From positions 1-39,269 of the forward strand of contig DUEC01000002.1 in NCBI GenBank assembly GCA_011176635.1: a DNA stretch of 39,269 nt, in the 5' to 3' direction. This DNA comes from Dehalococcoidia bacterium. GTDB lineage: Bacteria > Chloroflexota > Dehalococcoidia > Dehalococcoidales > BS750m-G39. The notes under the pieces are model-generated. The model saw only the letters and a list, made by a program, of their open reading frames with translations, did not search any database and was not told the origin of the DNA. The position numbers were made by a program, and so were the translations under genes. Below, one piece after another: positions 17,436-25,473 of this stretch (its first letter is position 1; each line of letters starts with the position of its first letter).

Positions 17436-17442
17436 ACTAAAG

Positions 17443-17715
17443 ATGAGCGCGAGGGTTAAACTGCCGCCTATCCTGCAAGAGCTCAGCGGTGGTATTGAGG
17501 CGCCTGAGGTAAGCGGTAATACCATCGGTGAATGCCTTAACAACCTTGAGGGGCAGTTTCCCGGCATCAAGGAATATCTGTTCGACAGGCGGGGGAGACT
17601 GCTGCGCATCTTTGGCATTTACCTGAACTCTGACGGTCTTAACCCCGTAGAGCTGGATACCCCGGTGCGGGAAAACGACGAGATTGTCATTCTGAACTTT
17701 CTTATGGGAGGATAA
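17443..17715 (+). CDS. MoaD/ThiS-like ubiquitin-fold sulfur carrier
   Basis: A 90-residue ubiquitin-fold protein ending in the functional double glycine (NFLMGG). VKLPPILQELSG and LDTPVRENDEIVIL are typical of MoaD-like proteins. MoaD receives sulfur as a C-terminal thiocarboxylate and donates it to molybdopterin dithiolene synthesis; AOR-associated copies are common and are thought to serve the tungsten-pterin cofactor. Spacing is 7 bp from the upstream gene and 1 bp to AOR, so it is part of one transcription and translation unit. No moaE or moeB partner is adjacent. Confidence 0.88.
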   Translation: MSARVKLPPILQELSGGIEAPEVSGNTIGECLNNLEGQFPGIKEYLFDRRGRLLRIFGIYLNSDGLNPVELDTPVRENDEIVILNFLMGG

Positions 17716-17716
17716 A

Positions 17717-19525
17717 ATGCGGAGCTACACGGGCAAACTTATACGTATTAACCTGAGCCAGGGCAAGAGCCAGATCGAGGATGTCCCCGAGGCGTTGATG
17801 AAGAGCTTCCTGGGCGGGCGAGGTATGGCCGCCAAGTACCTCTACGACGAGCTCAAACCCGGTGTGGAGCCCCTGGGAGGGGATAACAAGCTGATATTCA
17901 TGATGGGGCCCTTGGGCGCCACCACAGCGATGTCGGTCTCCCGGATGGCGCTGGTAACCAAGAGCCCCCTTACCGGCACCATCGCTAAATCAATTATGGG
18001 GGGCAACTTCGGCGCCTACCTGAAATTCGCCGGCTTCGACGGCATCATCGTCGAGGGCAAAGCCGAAAAACCGACCTATATCCACATCGATAAGGATGGG
18101 ATTCATATTCTGGACGCCGGTGAGCTCTGGGGGCTGGATACCCAGCAGACCCACGCCAAGCTGAGGGAGAGCCACGGCAAGAACACCCAGGTGGCCTGCA
18201 TCGGGCCGGCCGGAGAGAAGCTGGTCCGCTACGGCATCGTTATCAGCGACCGCCGCTGCGGCGGTCGTACCGGCGTGGGTACGGTGATGGGCGCCAAGAA
18301 GCTCAAAGCCATTGCCGTCAACTCAACGGGGCCCTTGAGCCTATACGACGCCGAGGGCTTTAAAAAGATAGCCCAGGGGATAATTGCCGAACTAAAGACC
18401 AGCCCCCGCCGCATCAAGATGAGCGACTTCGGCACCTCCTACCTGACGCTGGGCTTTGAGAAGATGGGCATCTTCCCGGTGAAAAACTTCCAGGAAGGGC
18501 ACCTCGAGGACGTGGAGAAGATAGGCGAGGAGGAATTCGCTAAGATAAAGACCAAGAACGACGGCTGTTACGGCTGTATGACCAAGTGCGGCCAGGTGCG
18601 CCAGGTAACCGAAGGCGAATACGCCGGCGCCGTCAGCGAAGGCCCCGATTATGAGACCATCTGGTCTCTGGGGGGCAACCTGGCTAACACCGAGTTAGCC
18701 TCGCTGATAGCCGCCGACTCCCTCTGCGATAAGCTGGGATTGGATACCGTCAGCGCCGGAAATTCCATCGGCTTTGCCTGCGAGCTCTTCCAGAGAGGAA
18801 TAATCACCAAGAAAGATACCGACGGACTAGAGCTCAAGTGGGGCGACCACGGGACTATGATGAAACTGGTGGAGAAAATCGCCCAGCGGGAAGGATTCGG
18901 CCAGCTCCTCGGTGAAGGCACCAGGCGAGCCGCCGAGAAAATCGGCAAGGGCGCCGAGGACTACGCCATGCAGGTCAAGGGGCTGGAGCTTCCCGCCTAC
19001 GAACCCCGCGCCGTCAAGGGCTACGGTCTAATCTTCGCCACCTCAAACATAGGCGCCAACCACATGTACGGCCGACCCCGGGAGGACCTGGCCGGCACCA
19101 CCGATAGGTTCGCCGACGAAGGCAAGGGTAAAGACATCGCCCGCGCCCAGATAGGGCAGGCGGTGGAAGACTCGGTTATTCAATGCAGCTTTGGCCCGGT
19201 CACCGGCCTCAACCCCGAGTCCCGCAGCCAGATACTGGTGGCGGCTACCGGCTTTGAGGAATTCGGCGACCCGGCTTACCTTAACCAGATAGGGGAGAGA
19301 ATCCTCTGCCTGGAGCGCTCTTTCAACGTGCGCGAGGGGTTCAACCGCAAGGACGATACCCTGCCCAAGAGGATGCTCACCGAGCCGCTGGAGAATGCCG
19401 GCCCGGCCACGGGGCAGGTTTTCCGCAAGCTGGATACCCTCCTCGACGAGTACTACGATGCCCTCGGCTACACCAGGCAGGGCATACCTTCCGCCGAGAA
19501 GCTAAAGCAGCTAGGGCTGGAGTGA
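17717..19525 (+). CDS. aor: Tungsten-type aldehyde:ferredoxin oxidoreductase (AOR family)
   Basis: A complete 602-residue AOR. The N-terminal domain binds the bis-pterin tungsten cofactor (KLIRINLSQG, GPLGATTAMSVSRMALVTKSP, MGGNFGAYLKFAGFDGI). The [4Fe-4S] ligands are Cys284, Cys287 and Cys291 in CYGCMTKC and a distant Cys490 in VIQCSFGP. AOR oxidises an aldehyde to the carboxylic acid with ferredoxin, or runs in reverse; BamB of class II benzoyl-CoA reductase belongs to the same superfamily and cannot be excluded by reading alone. The next genes on the opposite strand encode NuoEFG-like proteins that could link it to NAD(H). Confidence 0.92.
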   Translation: MRSYTGKLIRINLSQGKSQIEDVPEALMKSFLGGRGMAAKYLYDELKPGVEPLGGDNKLIFMMGPLGATTAMSVSRMALVTKSPLTGTIAKSIMGGNFGAYLKFAGFDGIIVEGKAEKPTYIHIDKDGIHILDAGELWGLDTQQTHAKLRESHGKNTQVACIGPAGEKLVRYGIVISDRRCGGRTGVGTVMGAKKLKAIAVNSTGPLSLYDAEGFKKIAQGIIAELKTSPRRIKMSDFGTSYLTLGFEKMGIFPVKNFQEGHLEDVEKIGEEEFAKIKTKNDGCYGCMTKCGQVRQVTEGEYAGAVSEGPDYETIWSLGGNLANTELASLIAADSLCDKLGLDTVSAGNSIGFACELFQRGIITKKDTDGLELKWGDHGTMMKLVEKIAQREGFGQLLGEGTRRAAEKIGKGAEDYAMQVKGLELPAYEPRAVKGYGLIFATSNIGANHMYGRPREDLAGTTDRFADEGKGKDIARAQIGQAVEDSVIQCSFGPVTGLNPESRSQILVAATGFEEFGDPAYLNQIGERILCLERSFNVREGFNRKDDTLPKRMLTEPLENAGPATGQVFRKLDTLLDEYYDALGYTRQGIPSAEKLKQLGLE

Positions 19526-19558
19526 GCGGTTAGAGGACCCGAACCTCTGACCTCTTAC
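19525..19558 (-). other. Degenerate tRNA-Val 3' fragment (T-arm + acceptor strand), possible old att site
   Basis: Read on the minus strand, this stretch keeps a T-arm (AGAGG-TTCGGGT-CCTCT) and a degraded acceptor end (CCGCTCAC). It matches the clearer tRNA-Val fragment at 25201-25245 over about 30 bases with a few differences, including a 24-nt core with one mismatch. It begins at the AOR stop codon. There is no D-arm or anticodon arm, so it is not a working tRNA. Confidence 0.45.
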
Positions 19559-19567
19559 AAAGAAAAG

Positions 19568-19598
19568 AATAGGGCCGAGATAAACTCTCGGCCCTATT
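19568..19598. terminator. Bidirectional intrinsic terminator between AOR and the NuoG-like gene
   Basis: A perfect 13-bp stem (AATAGGGCCGAGA with its complement) surrounds a 5-nt loop (TAAAC). It lies between two convergent genes (AOR stop at 19525, NuoG-like stop at 19634). A/T-rich flanks on both sides suit termination in both directions. Confidence 0.8.
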
Positions 19599-19633
19599 TG
19601 CTTATATATGGCGCTTTTACCAAAGGACGGCTT

Positions 19634-20350
19634 TTAAGAAGGGGGCACCGTTTCCTTCTTCATCATGGCTTCGATTTCGGCATAGGGTATCTTCACCTTG
19701 GGGAGCACCGGTTTGCCATCAGGCCCCATCTCAATGGCGCCGGTGGGGCAAACGAAGGCGCAGTCCCCGCAGCCGATGCAATCGCCGCTCAGCTCGTAGG
19801 CGTAGAACGGTGCGGCCACTTCCTTATAGATGCCGCGGTTGACCAGGCTTATCGCCGACTTGCCGATTATCTCCTGGCAGGCCCTGACGCACAGGCCGCA
19901 GAGGATGCAGTCCTGGTCGCCTAAGACAAACCTGGGCTTCTCCACGCCGTACTCTTTGGCCAGCTCCTGTACCCTCTTCACGTTGGGGCACCGGGCTAGA
20001 AGAAGCTCGATTATCCCCTTACGCAGTTTCTTTATCTTCTCGGTCTGGGTCTTGACTATCAAGCCTTCTTTGACCGGGTAGAGGCAGGCGGCGACGAACT
20101 TGAACTTGGAGCCGCCGTCCTCGCTTACCTCAACGGTGCATATCCGGCAGGCGCCGTAGGGTTTAACCGCCGGATGATAGCAGAGGGCCGGGATATTGCC
20201 GATTCCGGGCATGCGCTCCACAGCCTGCAGGATGGTCTGGCCGCCCGATACCACGATATCCTTATCGTCAACGGTAAGATGGACGGCGTTGACCCCCTCG
20301 GCATGCTTCACCTCAACCGAAGTCTCGCCATTAATCCATACCTTAGCCAT
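19634..20350 (-). CDS. HoxU/NuoG-N-terminal-like iron-sulfur subunit
   Basis: A 238-residue protein equivalent to the N-terminal part of NuoG or to HoxU. The [2Fe-2S] domain shows CYHPAVKPYGACRICTVEV. A C-terminal ferredoxin module has CILCGLCVRAC and CIGCGDCAFVCP for two [4Fe-4S] clusters. The molybdopterin-like large domain of NuoG is absent, as in HoxU and similar diaphorase subunits. It ends an operon nuoE-nuoF-this gene, 12 bp after nuoF, with a GGAGG site. It should hand electrons from the NuoF-like flavoprotein to a catalytic subunit; no hydrogenase or formate dehydrogenase is in the window, and AOR is the nearest candidate. Confidence 0.88.
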   Translation of the reverse strand: MAKVWINGETSVEVKHAEGVNAVHLTVDDKDIVVSGGQTILQAVERMPGIGNIPALCYHPAVKPYGACRICTVEVSEDGGSKFKFVAACLYPVKEGLIVKTQTEKIKKLRKGIIELLLARCPNVKRVQELAKEYGVEKPRFVLGDQDCILCGLCVRACQEIIGKSAISLVNRGIYKEVAAPFYAYELSGDCIGCGDCAFVCPTGAIEMGPDGKPVLPKVKIPYAEIEAMMKKETVPPS

Positions 20351-20362
20351 GGTTACCTCCTT

Positions 20363-22243
20363 CTACCGCTTTAATACGGCATTGAACTTGCAGACGTCAT
20401 AGCAGGCGCCGCACTTGATACACATATCCTGGTTGATGGTGTGGGCTTGCCTCTTCTGGCCGCTGATAGCCCCGGTGGGGCACTCCCTCAGGCACCTGAG
20501 ACAGCCCTCGCACTTATCGGCGTCTATAGAGAACTGGATTAACTCCCGGCAGACGCCGGCCGGGCACTTCTTATCGTTGATATGGGCCAGGTACTCGTCC
20601 TTGAAGTAGCGGATGGTGCTCAAGACGGGGTTGGCCGCCGTCTGGCCCAGGGCGCAGAGGGCGCCGGCGCTTAAGACCCCGGCCAGGTCTTGGAGGGTAT
20701 CAAGGTCTTCGGGCTTGCCCTTACCCTGGGTGATGTTGCTCAATATCTCGCTCATGCGGTTTATGCCCTCCCGGCAGGGGGTACACTTGCCGCAGGACTC
20801 GCCTTTGAGGAACTCGATAAAGTAGCGGGCGACATCGACCATGCAGGTGTCCTCGTCCATGACTATCATGCCGCCCGAGCCCATCATCGAGCCCAGCTTG
20901 GTCAGCTCGTCAAAGTCCACCGGGGTATCCAGATACTTTTCCGGGATACAGCCGCCGGAAGGCCCGCCGGTCTGCACCGCCTTGAACTTCTTGCCATCGG
21001 GGATGCCGCCGCCGATATCGAAAATCATGTCTCTGAGGGTTATCCCCATGGGCACTTCAACCAGGCCGGTGTTGACGATGTTGCCCACCAGGGAGAATAT
21101 CATGGTGCCCTTGCTGCCGGCGGTGCCGATTTTAGCGTACCAGTCGGCGCCTTTATTGATTATCAGGGGCACGTTGGCCCAGGTCTTGACGTTGTTAAGC
21201 AAGCTGGGGTTGTCCCAGAGCCCCTTCTCCGACATGTGGACGTACTTGGCCTTGGGTTCGCCGACTTTGCCTTCCAGCGACGCCATCAGGGCGCTGGACT
21301 CGCCGCAGACGAAGGCGCCGCCGCCCTTGTTTATGGTCACGGTGAAATCGAAGCCGGAGCCTAGAATGTTCTTACCCAGCAGCCCGTAGTCCATGGCCTG
21401 TTCAATGGCGATGCGGGCGTGTTCTACCGCCAGCGGGTATTCGTTGCGGACATAGATATAGCCCCTACGGGAGCCGATGGCATAAGCGCCGATTATCATG
21501 CCTTCCAGGACGCTGTGAGGGTTGCCTTCAAGCAGGCTCCTGTCCTGGTAGGCTCCGGGGTCGCCCTCATCGGCGTTGCAGATTACGTATTTAACATCAC
21601 CCTTAGCCTCGCGGCAGGACTGCCACTTTCTACCGGTGGCAAAGCCGCCGCCTCCCCTCCCCCGCAGTCCCGATTTCTTGACCTCTTCAATAATCTTGTC
21701 CGGGGACATCTGGAAGAGGGCTTTTGCCAGGGCAGAGTAACCGCCGGCGGCAATGTAGTCTTCAATATTGGTGGGGTCAATCTGGCCGTTAGCGCCGAAG
21801 ATAGTCCGTGTTTGCTTCTGGTAGAAGGGGACATCGGGTTCGTAGGTGATGGTCTTATCCGTCGTCGGGTCGACATAGAGCAGGCGCTCCACAATCCTGC
21901 CGCCCAATATCGTCTCCTCGATAATCTCCTCTACGTCCTCGGGTTGAACCCGCTGGTAGAAGACCTTCTTGGGCTCAATGACCACCAGTGGTCCGCGCTC
22001 GCAGAAGCCATGACAGCCGGTCTCTTTAAGCGAGACCTGCACCTGGAGCTCCCGCCTTTCGATGGTATCTATAAAAGCGTCAACGACCGCTTCGGCGCCG
22101 GAGGCGCGGCAGGCGGTGCCGCCGCAGACCGATATGCAGGTCTGGCTGGAGTCTCTCTCGGCCAGAATAGATTGGCGCCGGCTCTCCAGCTCCTGAGGGC
22201 TTTCCACTCTTCTTTCCAGTAGGTTTCTGACCTGCTCTACCAT
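20363..22243 (-). CDS. nuoF-like: NuoF-like NADH-binding flavoprotein with extra ferredoxin domains
   Basis: A 626-residue NuoF/HydB-type subunit, longer than NuoF of complex I. An N-terminal thioredoxin-like [2Fe-2S] domain (CGGTACRASG; GCHGFCERGP) is fused ahead of the NADH/FMN core (GRGGGGFATG; CNADEGDPGA) and the [4Fe-4S] motif SCGKCTPCREG. A C-terminal 2x[4Fe-4S] ferredoxin domain follows (CEGCLRCLRECP; CIKCGACYDVC). This layout is typical of soluble NAD(P)-linked hydrogenases, formate dehydrogenases and electron-bifurcating complexes. It lies 17 bp after the NuoE-like gene. The partner enzyme is not encoded next to it; pairing with AOR is inferred from the convergent arrangement. Confidence 0.92.
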   Translation of the reverse strand: MVEQVRNLLERRVESPQELESRRQSILAERDSSQTCISVCGGTACRASGAEAVVDAFIDTIERRELQVQVSLKETGCHGFCERGPLVVIEPKKVFYQRVQPEDVEEIIEETILGGRIVERLLYVDPTTDKTITYEPDVPFYQKQTRTIFGANGQIDPTNIEDYIAAGGYSALAKALFQMSPDKIIEEVKKSGLRGRGGGGFATGRKWQSCREAKGDVKYVICNADEGDPGAYQDRSLLEGNPHSVLEGMIIGAYAIGSRRGYIYVRNEYPLAVEHARIAIEQAMDYGLLGKNILGSGFDFTVTINKGGGAFVCGESSALMASLEGKVGEPKAKYVHMSEKGLWDNPSLLNNVKTWANVPLIINKGADWYAKIGTAGSKGTMIFSLVGNIVNTGLVEVPMGITLRDMIFDIGGGIPDGKKFKAVQTGGPSGGCIPEKYLDTPVDFDELTKLGSMMGSGGMIVMDEDTCMVDVARYFIEFLKGESCGKCTPCREGINRMSEILSNITQGKGKPEDLDTLQDLAGVLSAGALCALGQTAANPVLSTIRYFKDEYLAHINDKKCPAGVCRELIQFSIDADKCEGCLRCLRECPTGAISGQKRQAHTINQDMCIKCGACYDVCKFNAVLKR

Positions 22244-22260
22244 CTCACCTTACCTCGCCT

Positions 22261-22758
22261 TTACTTGTATTTCTTCAAGACGCGGTCGAGCTTATCGGGG
22301 CTTACCTTGCTCTCGTACTTGCCGTCGACGACCACCACCGGGCCCAGGGCGCAACAGCCCAGGCAGTTGACGGCTTCCAAGGTGAAGCGCGTATCCTCGG
22401 TGGTCTCGCCGGGCTTGATGCCGTAGTCCCTCTCCATCTTTTCCACCAGCCGCCGCCCTCCCTTGACGTGACAGGCGGTGCCCAGGCAGACGGTCACCAG
22501 GTGGCGGCCCCTGGGTTTCAGGGTGAAGGCGCGGAAGAAGGTAGCTACGCTGAAGACCTGGCTTAAGGGGATATCCAGCTTCTGGCTGATTTTTACCATC
22601 ACGTCCTGGGGCAGGTAATCAAACTGGGACTGGATATCCTGGAGCAGGGATATTATCTGCTCTTTCTTATCGGCGTAGCTGTCAATAAGGGAGTCTACCT
22701 TTTCCGTGTAGCTCTCTATGGTAGCCTTCACTTTAGGGAAATCAAGGGTAACCTCCAT
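22261..22758 (-). CDS. nuoE-like: NuoE-like [2Fe-2S] subunit
   Basis: A 165-residue thioredoxin-fold ferredoxin subunit. Four cysteines lie in CLGTACHVKGG and NCLGCCALGP, the [2Fe-2S] ligands of NuoE/HydC. A helical N-terminus (IISLLQDIQSQFDYLPQDVM) matches the family. ATG 22758 follows AAGGAGG. It is the first gene of the nuoE-nuoF-nuoG-like operon and is divergent from a two-component system about 260 bp away, a position in which regulators often control the adjacent operon. Confidence 0.92.
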   Translation of the reverse strand: MEVTLDFPKVKATIESYTEKVDSLIDSYADKKEQIISLLQDIQSQFDYLPQDVMVKISQKLDIPLSQVFSVATFFRAFTLKPRGRHLVTVCLGTACHVKGGRRLVEKMERDYGIKPGETTEDTRFTLEAVNCLGCCALGPVVVVDGKYESKVSPDKLDRVLKKYK

Positions 22759-22966
22759 CGGTTAAACCTCCTTAACTGCCTAATTTCATACTACTCTTTT
22801 GAAAGCCCGTCTCCATCCGTTATCACGCCCGTTTTTACTACCGAAACCGCTCCATTTGGGTGGGTATGTTCCACAGCGGCTTTCACTGGTTAACCTGGTG
22901 CTGGTGGGTGATTTAACTCAGGTGATTATACCTATACGGGCAAAACCGACCTGGTTATTTCTACCC

Positions 22967-22995
22967 TTGAAGGAGTGTATCGGCTCTGGTATGAT
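22967..22995 (+). promoter_or_regulatory. Candidate extended -10 promoter for the two-component operon
   Basis: TTGAAG (22967-22972), a 17-bp spacer and TATGAT (22990-22995) with an upstream TGn lie 21 bp before the regulator start. AAGGGG at 23001-23006 is the probable ribosome binding site. The transcript would have a very short leader. Confidence 0.55.
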
Positions 22996-23016
22996 TAAGT
23001 AAGGGGATTTGAGTTT

Positions 23017-23682
23017 ATGAGTAGCATTAGCGTTCTTCTTGCCGAAGACCATGTCATCACCCGGGAGGGTATCCGCCGGCTCCTGGAGGCGGAGGAGGGG
23101 GTAACGGTGGTTGGGGAAGCGGGCGACGGCGAGGAAGCGGTGCAGATGGCCACCGAGCTCAAGCCCGACGTGATCATCATGGACATCGCTATGCCCAAGC
23201 TCAACGGCATCGAGGCCACCAGGCAAATCAAGCTGATTCATCCCCGCACGGCGGTGCTTATCTTGAGCGCTTACGATGACGACGAGTACGTCTTTGCCCT
23301 GCTCAAAGCCGGCGCCGCCGGTTACCTGTTGAAGAGCGTCAGCGGCGACGAGCTCACCCGCGCCGTCCAGGCGGTGTATAAGGGCGAGCCGGTCCTTGAC
23401 CCCATAGTCGCCCGCAAGGTGGTGAACTACTTCAGGCTGCCGGGCAAGACTCCGGGGCTGGAAAGAGCCGCCGAGCACCTCAGCAACCGGGAGATGGATA
23501 TCATCAAGCTGGCGGCCAAGGGTATGACCAATAAGGACATCGCCGATAAGCTCCACCTCAGTAACCGCACTGTTGAGGGTCATCTAAGGACTATCTTCAA
23601 CAAGCTGGGGGTCGGCTCCCGCACCGAGGCGGTGCTCTACGGCTTGAGAAAGGGCTGGCTCACCCTGGAGGAACTGCCTTAG
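23017..23682 (+). CDS. NarL/FixJ-family response regulator
   Basis: A 221-residue regulator. The receiver domain (residues 1-120) has the acidic pocket (LLAEDHVITREG), phospho-acceptor Asp56 in IIMDIAMPKLNG and the conserved LKSVSGDEL Lys. The C-terminal LuxR-type helix-turn-helix is LSNREMDIIKLAAKGMTNKD with NRTVEGHLRTIFNKLGV. It is 30 bp ahead of the histidine kinase, forming a standard pair. Divergence from the NuoEFG-like operon makes that operon a reasonable target, but no palindromic binding site was recognised in the gap. Confidence 0.93.
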   Translation: MSSISVLLAEDHVITREGIRRLLEAEEGVTVVGEAGDGEEAVQMATELKPDVIIMDIAMPKLNGIEATRQIKLIHPRTAVLILSAYDDDEYVFALLKAGAAGYLLKSVSGDELTRAVQAVYKGEPVLDPIVARKVVNYFRLPGKTPGLERAAEHLSNREMDIIKLAAKGMTNKDIADKLHLSNRTVEGHLRTIFNKLGVGSRTEAVLYGLRKGWLTLEELP

Positions 23683-23712
23683 ACCCCCTCCAGGATAGCG
23701 GGGTAGAAGCAT

Positions 23713-25182
23713 ATGGCCCAGAGTCTATTAAGTTCAGAAATGCTGGTCAAGATTATTGACGGCTCCTCTATTCCTTCTTTTGTCATCAACAAGCAGCACC
23801 AGGTCACCCACTGGAACACCGCCATCGAAGCCCTTTCCAAGATAAAAAGGCAGGATATAGTCGGCACCAACGGGCAGTGGCGGGCGTTTTACGCCGAAAA
23901 GAGGCCAGTTATGGCCGACCTGATAGTCGATGAAGCCGATGAAAAAGAAATCGAAGCCCATTACCAGGGCAAATGCCGGAAATACCGCCTCATTGACGGC
24001 GCCTATGAAGCCGAGGACTTTTATACCGACCTCGGCGGCAGCGGCAGGTGGCTCCACTTTACGGCCAGTCCCATCAGAGACAGCAAGGGGGAGATAATAG
24101 GCGCCATAGAGACCCTGGAGGACACCACCGAGCGGAAGCGCGCCGAGGAAGCGCTTCACGAATCGGAGAAGAGCTTCCGGGCTTTGTTCGAGGGTGCCTA
24201 TGACGCCATCTGGGTCCACGACCTGGAGGGCAACATCCAGACGGCCAACGAGGCGGCGGCGAAGCTCGGCGGCTACCCCGTAGCCGAGCTGGTGGGGATG
24301 AACGTAAAATCGTTCTTGAGTGATAAGAGCCTGAAGCTGGCCAGGGAGGTGAGCCGCAAGCTGACCGAAAACAAGCCCATAGACCTCCCCTACGAATTGA
24401 GGCTGGTCAGGAAGGACGGCTCCGAGTCGATATGCATGGTCTCCACCAACCTGGTTACCAGCGACGGCGAGCCCAGGGGTTTTCAGAACATCGCCAGGGA
24501 TGTGACCCAGGAGAAGCGGATGCAGGAAAACCTGCGCTATTACCTGCAGGAGATTACCCGGGCTCAGGAGGAGGAGCGCAAGCGCATCGCCCGCGAGCTT
24601 CATGACGATACCGCCCAGCTCCTGGGCTCTCTCTCCAGGCAGCTGGACAACTTCTCCCGCAAGAAGCAAAGCCTGACGCCCGAAGATGTCTCGTTTATCA
24701 AAGACCTGCAGGCCCAGCTTAACCGTGGGGTGCAGAGTGTGCACCGCTTTGTTCAGGACCTGCGCCCATCGCTGCTGGATGACTTGGGTCTAATCCCGGC
24801 CTTGAGGTCGCTGATGAAAGACCTCCAAGAGTACGACGGCATAGCTACCAGCCTGAGGGTGGTCGGCGGCGAAAGACGTTTCTCACCCGAATTCGAGTCG
24901 CTGCTCTTCCGCATATTCCAGGAGGCGCTTAACAATATCCGCCGGCACGCCCAGGCTCTCGAAGCCAGCGTGGTCATTGATTTCAGCGGAGATAAGGTGA
25001 AGGTAACCATAAGCGATAACGGGCGGGGGTTCGCTCTATCGGGAAGGGTGGACGACCTTCCCCGCAGCGGTAAGCTGGGGCTGGTGGGAATGCAGGAGCG
25101 GGCGCGGCTGCTGGGGGGCACCCTTAAGGTGCAGTCAACACCGGGCAAGGGCACGACCCTGATAGTAGAAGTGCCCGGCTAG
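23713..25182 (+). CDS. Soluble PAS-sensor histidine kinase (HisKA_3)
   Basis: A 489-residue kinase with no membrane helix or signal peptide, so it senses a cytosolic cue. PAS domain 1 occupies residues about 8-140 and PAS domain 2 about 145-265, each followed by a PAC-like tail (IGAIETLEDTTERKRAEEAL and VTQEKRMQENL). HisKA_3 dimerisation has the phospho-acceptor His297 in ARELHDDTAQ, as in NarX/DegS-type kinases. The ATPase domain has QEALNNIRRHA and SDNGRGF. It pairs with the NarL-type regulator. A redox or aromatic ligand could be bound by PAS, but no haem or flavin signature is evident. Confidence 0.92.
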   Translation: MAQSLLSSEMLVKIIDGSSIPSFVINKQHQVTHWNTAIEALSKIKRQDIVGTNGQWRAFYAEKRPVMADLIVDEADEKEIEAHYQGKCRKYRLIDGAYEAEDFYTDLGGSGRWLHFTASPIRDSKGEIIGAIETLEDTTERKRAEEALHESEKSFRALFEGAYDAIWVHDLEGNIQTANEAAAKLGGYPVAELVGMNVKSFLSDKSLKLAREVSRKLTENKPIDLPYELRLVRKDGSESICMVSTNLVTSDGEPRGFQNIARDVTQEKRMQENLRYYLQEITRAQEEERKRIARELHDDTAQLLGSLSRQLDNFSRKKQSLTPEDVSFIKDLQAQLNRGVQSVHRFVQDLRPSLLDDLGLIPALRSLMKDLQEYDGIATSLRVVGGERRFSPEFESLLFRIFQEALNNIRRHAQALEASVVIDFSGDKVKVTISDNGRGFALSGRVDDLPRSGKLGLVGMQERARLLGGTLKVQSTPGKGTTLIVEVPG

Positions 25183-25200
25183 ACTGGTGCGGTGCTATAG

Positions 25201-25245
25201 TGGTGGGCGGTAGAGGACTCGAACCTCTGACCTCCTGCGTGTAAA
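25201..25245 (-). other. 3' fragment of tRNA-Val(UAC), candidate attachment site
   Basis: On the minus strand this 45-bp segment reads from the anticodon loop (TTTACAC, anticodon TAC) through the 3' anticodon strand, variable loop, T-arm (AGAGG-TTCGAGT-CCTCT) and acceptor strand ACCGCCC to an encoded CCA. Bases upstream of the loop (GCTAC) do not pair with the 3' anticodon strand GCAGG, and no D-arm or 5' acceptor strand is present, so it is only the 3' half of a tRNA gene. Tyrosine integrases commonly recombine in this part of tRNA genes and leave such a fragment at the distal end of the element. The orientation places the inserted DNA at higher coordinates, where composition changes. Confidence 0.75.
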
Positions 25246-25473
25246 GTAGCCTTGTTAAAAGGCGGAGAGCGCTTGCCTCCTTTCGGATCGCATTATATGC
25301 CGCCATCTCTCCTACAGTCAATACCCCCCTACCTGTCGTCTTTGGGTTAAGAATGCACAAAAGCCTCTTTTGTTACATCTGATAACCTAGCACGTATATG
25401 GGTAATCCCTGGTGCAGGTCAAAACCTGATGATAAATCGCTCTGAAAGGCAGCAACCGAATTGGTGAGTGGCA
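25246..25473. other. Non-coding left arm of the island
   Basis: No supportable gene. A minus-strand open frame through here runs across the tRNA fragment and is judged spurious. Around 25395-25460 there are small potential stems (AGGTCAAAACCT and a GGCAGCAACC segment) resembling a structured leader, but I could not match it to a known riboswitch consensus. Confidence 0.3.

Noticed and set aside
25201-25320. Complete tRNA-Val gene on the minus strand
   Set aside because: No D-arm, no 5' acceptor strand complementary to ACCGCCC and a broken anticodon stem; only the 3' half exists.
25124-25360. Minus-strand 78-codon frame across the tRNA-Val fragment
   Set aside because: It reads through the tRNA T-arm and overlaps the end of the kinase gene. 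The residues come from tRNA sequence and no ribosome binding site or family pattern is seen.
25395-25460. Possible riboswitch (ACCTGAT and GGCAGCAACC recall TPP or SAM elements)
   Set aside because: The other obligatory conserved parts of those consensus structures are absent; only small stems remain.
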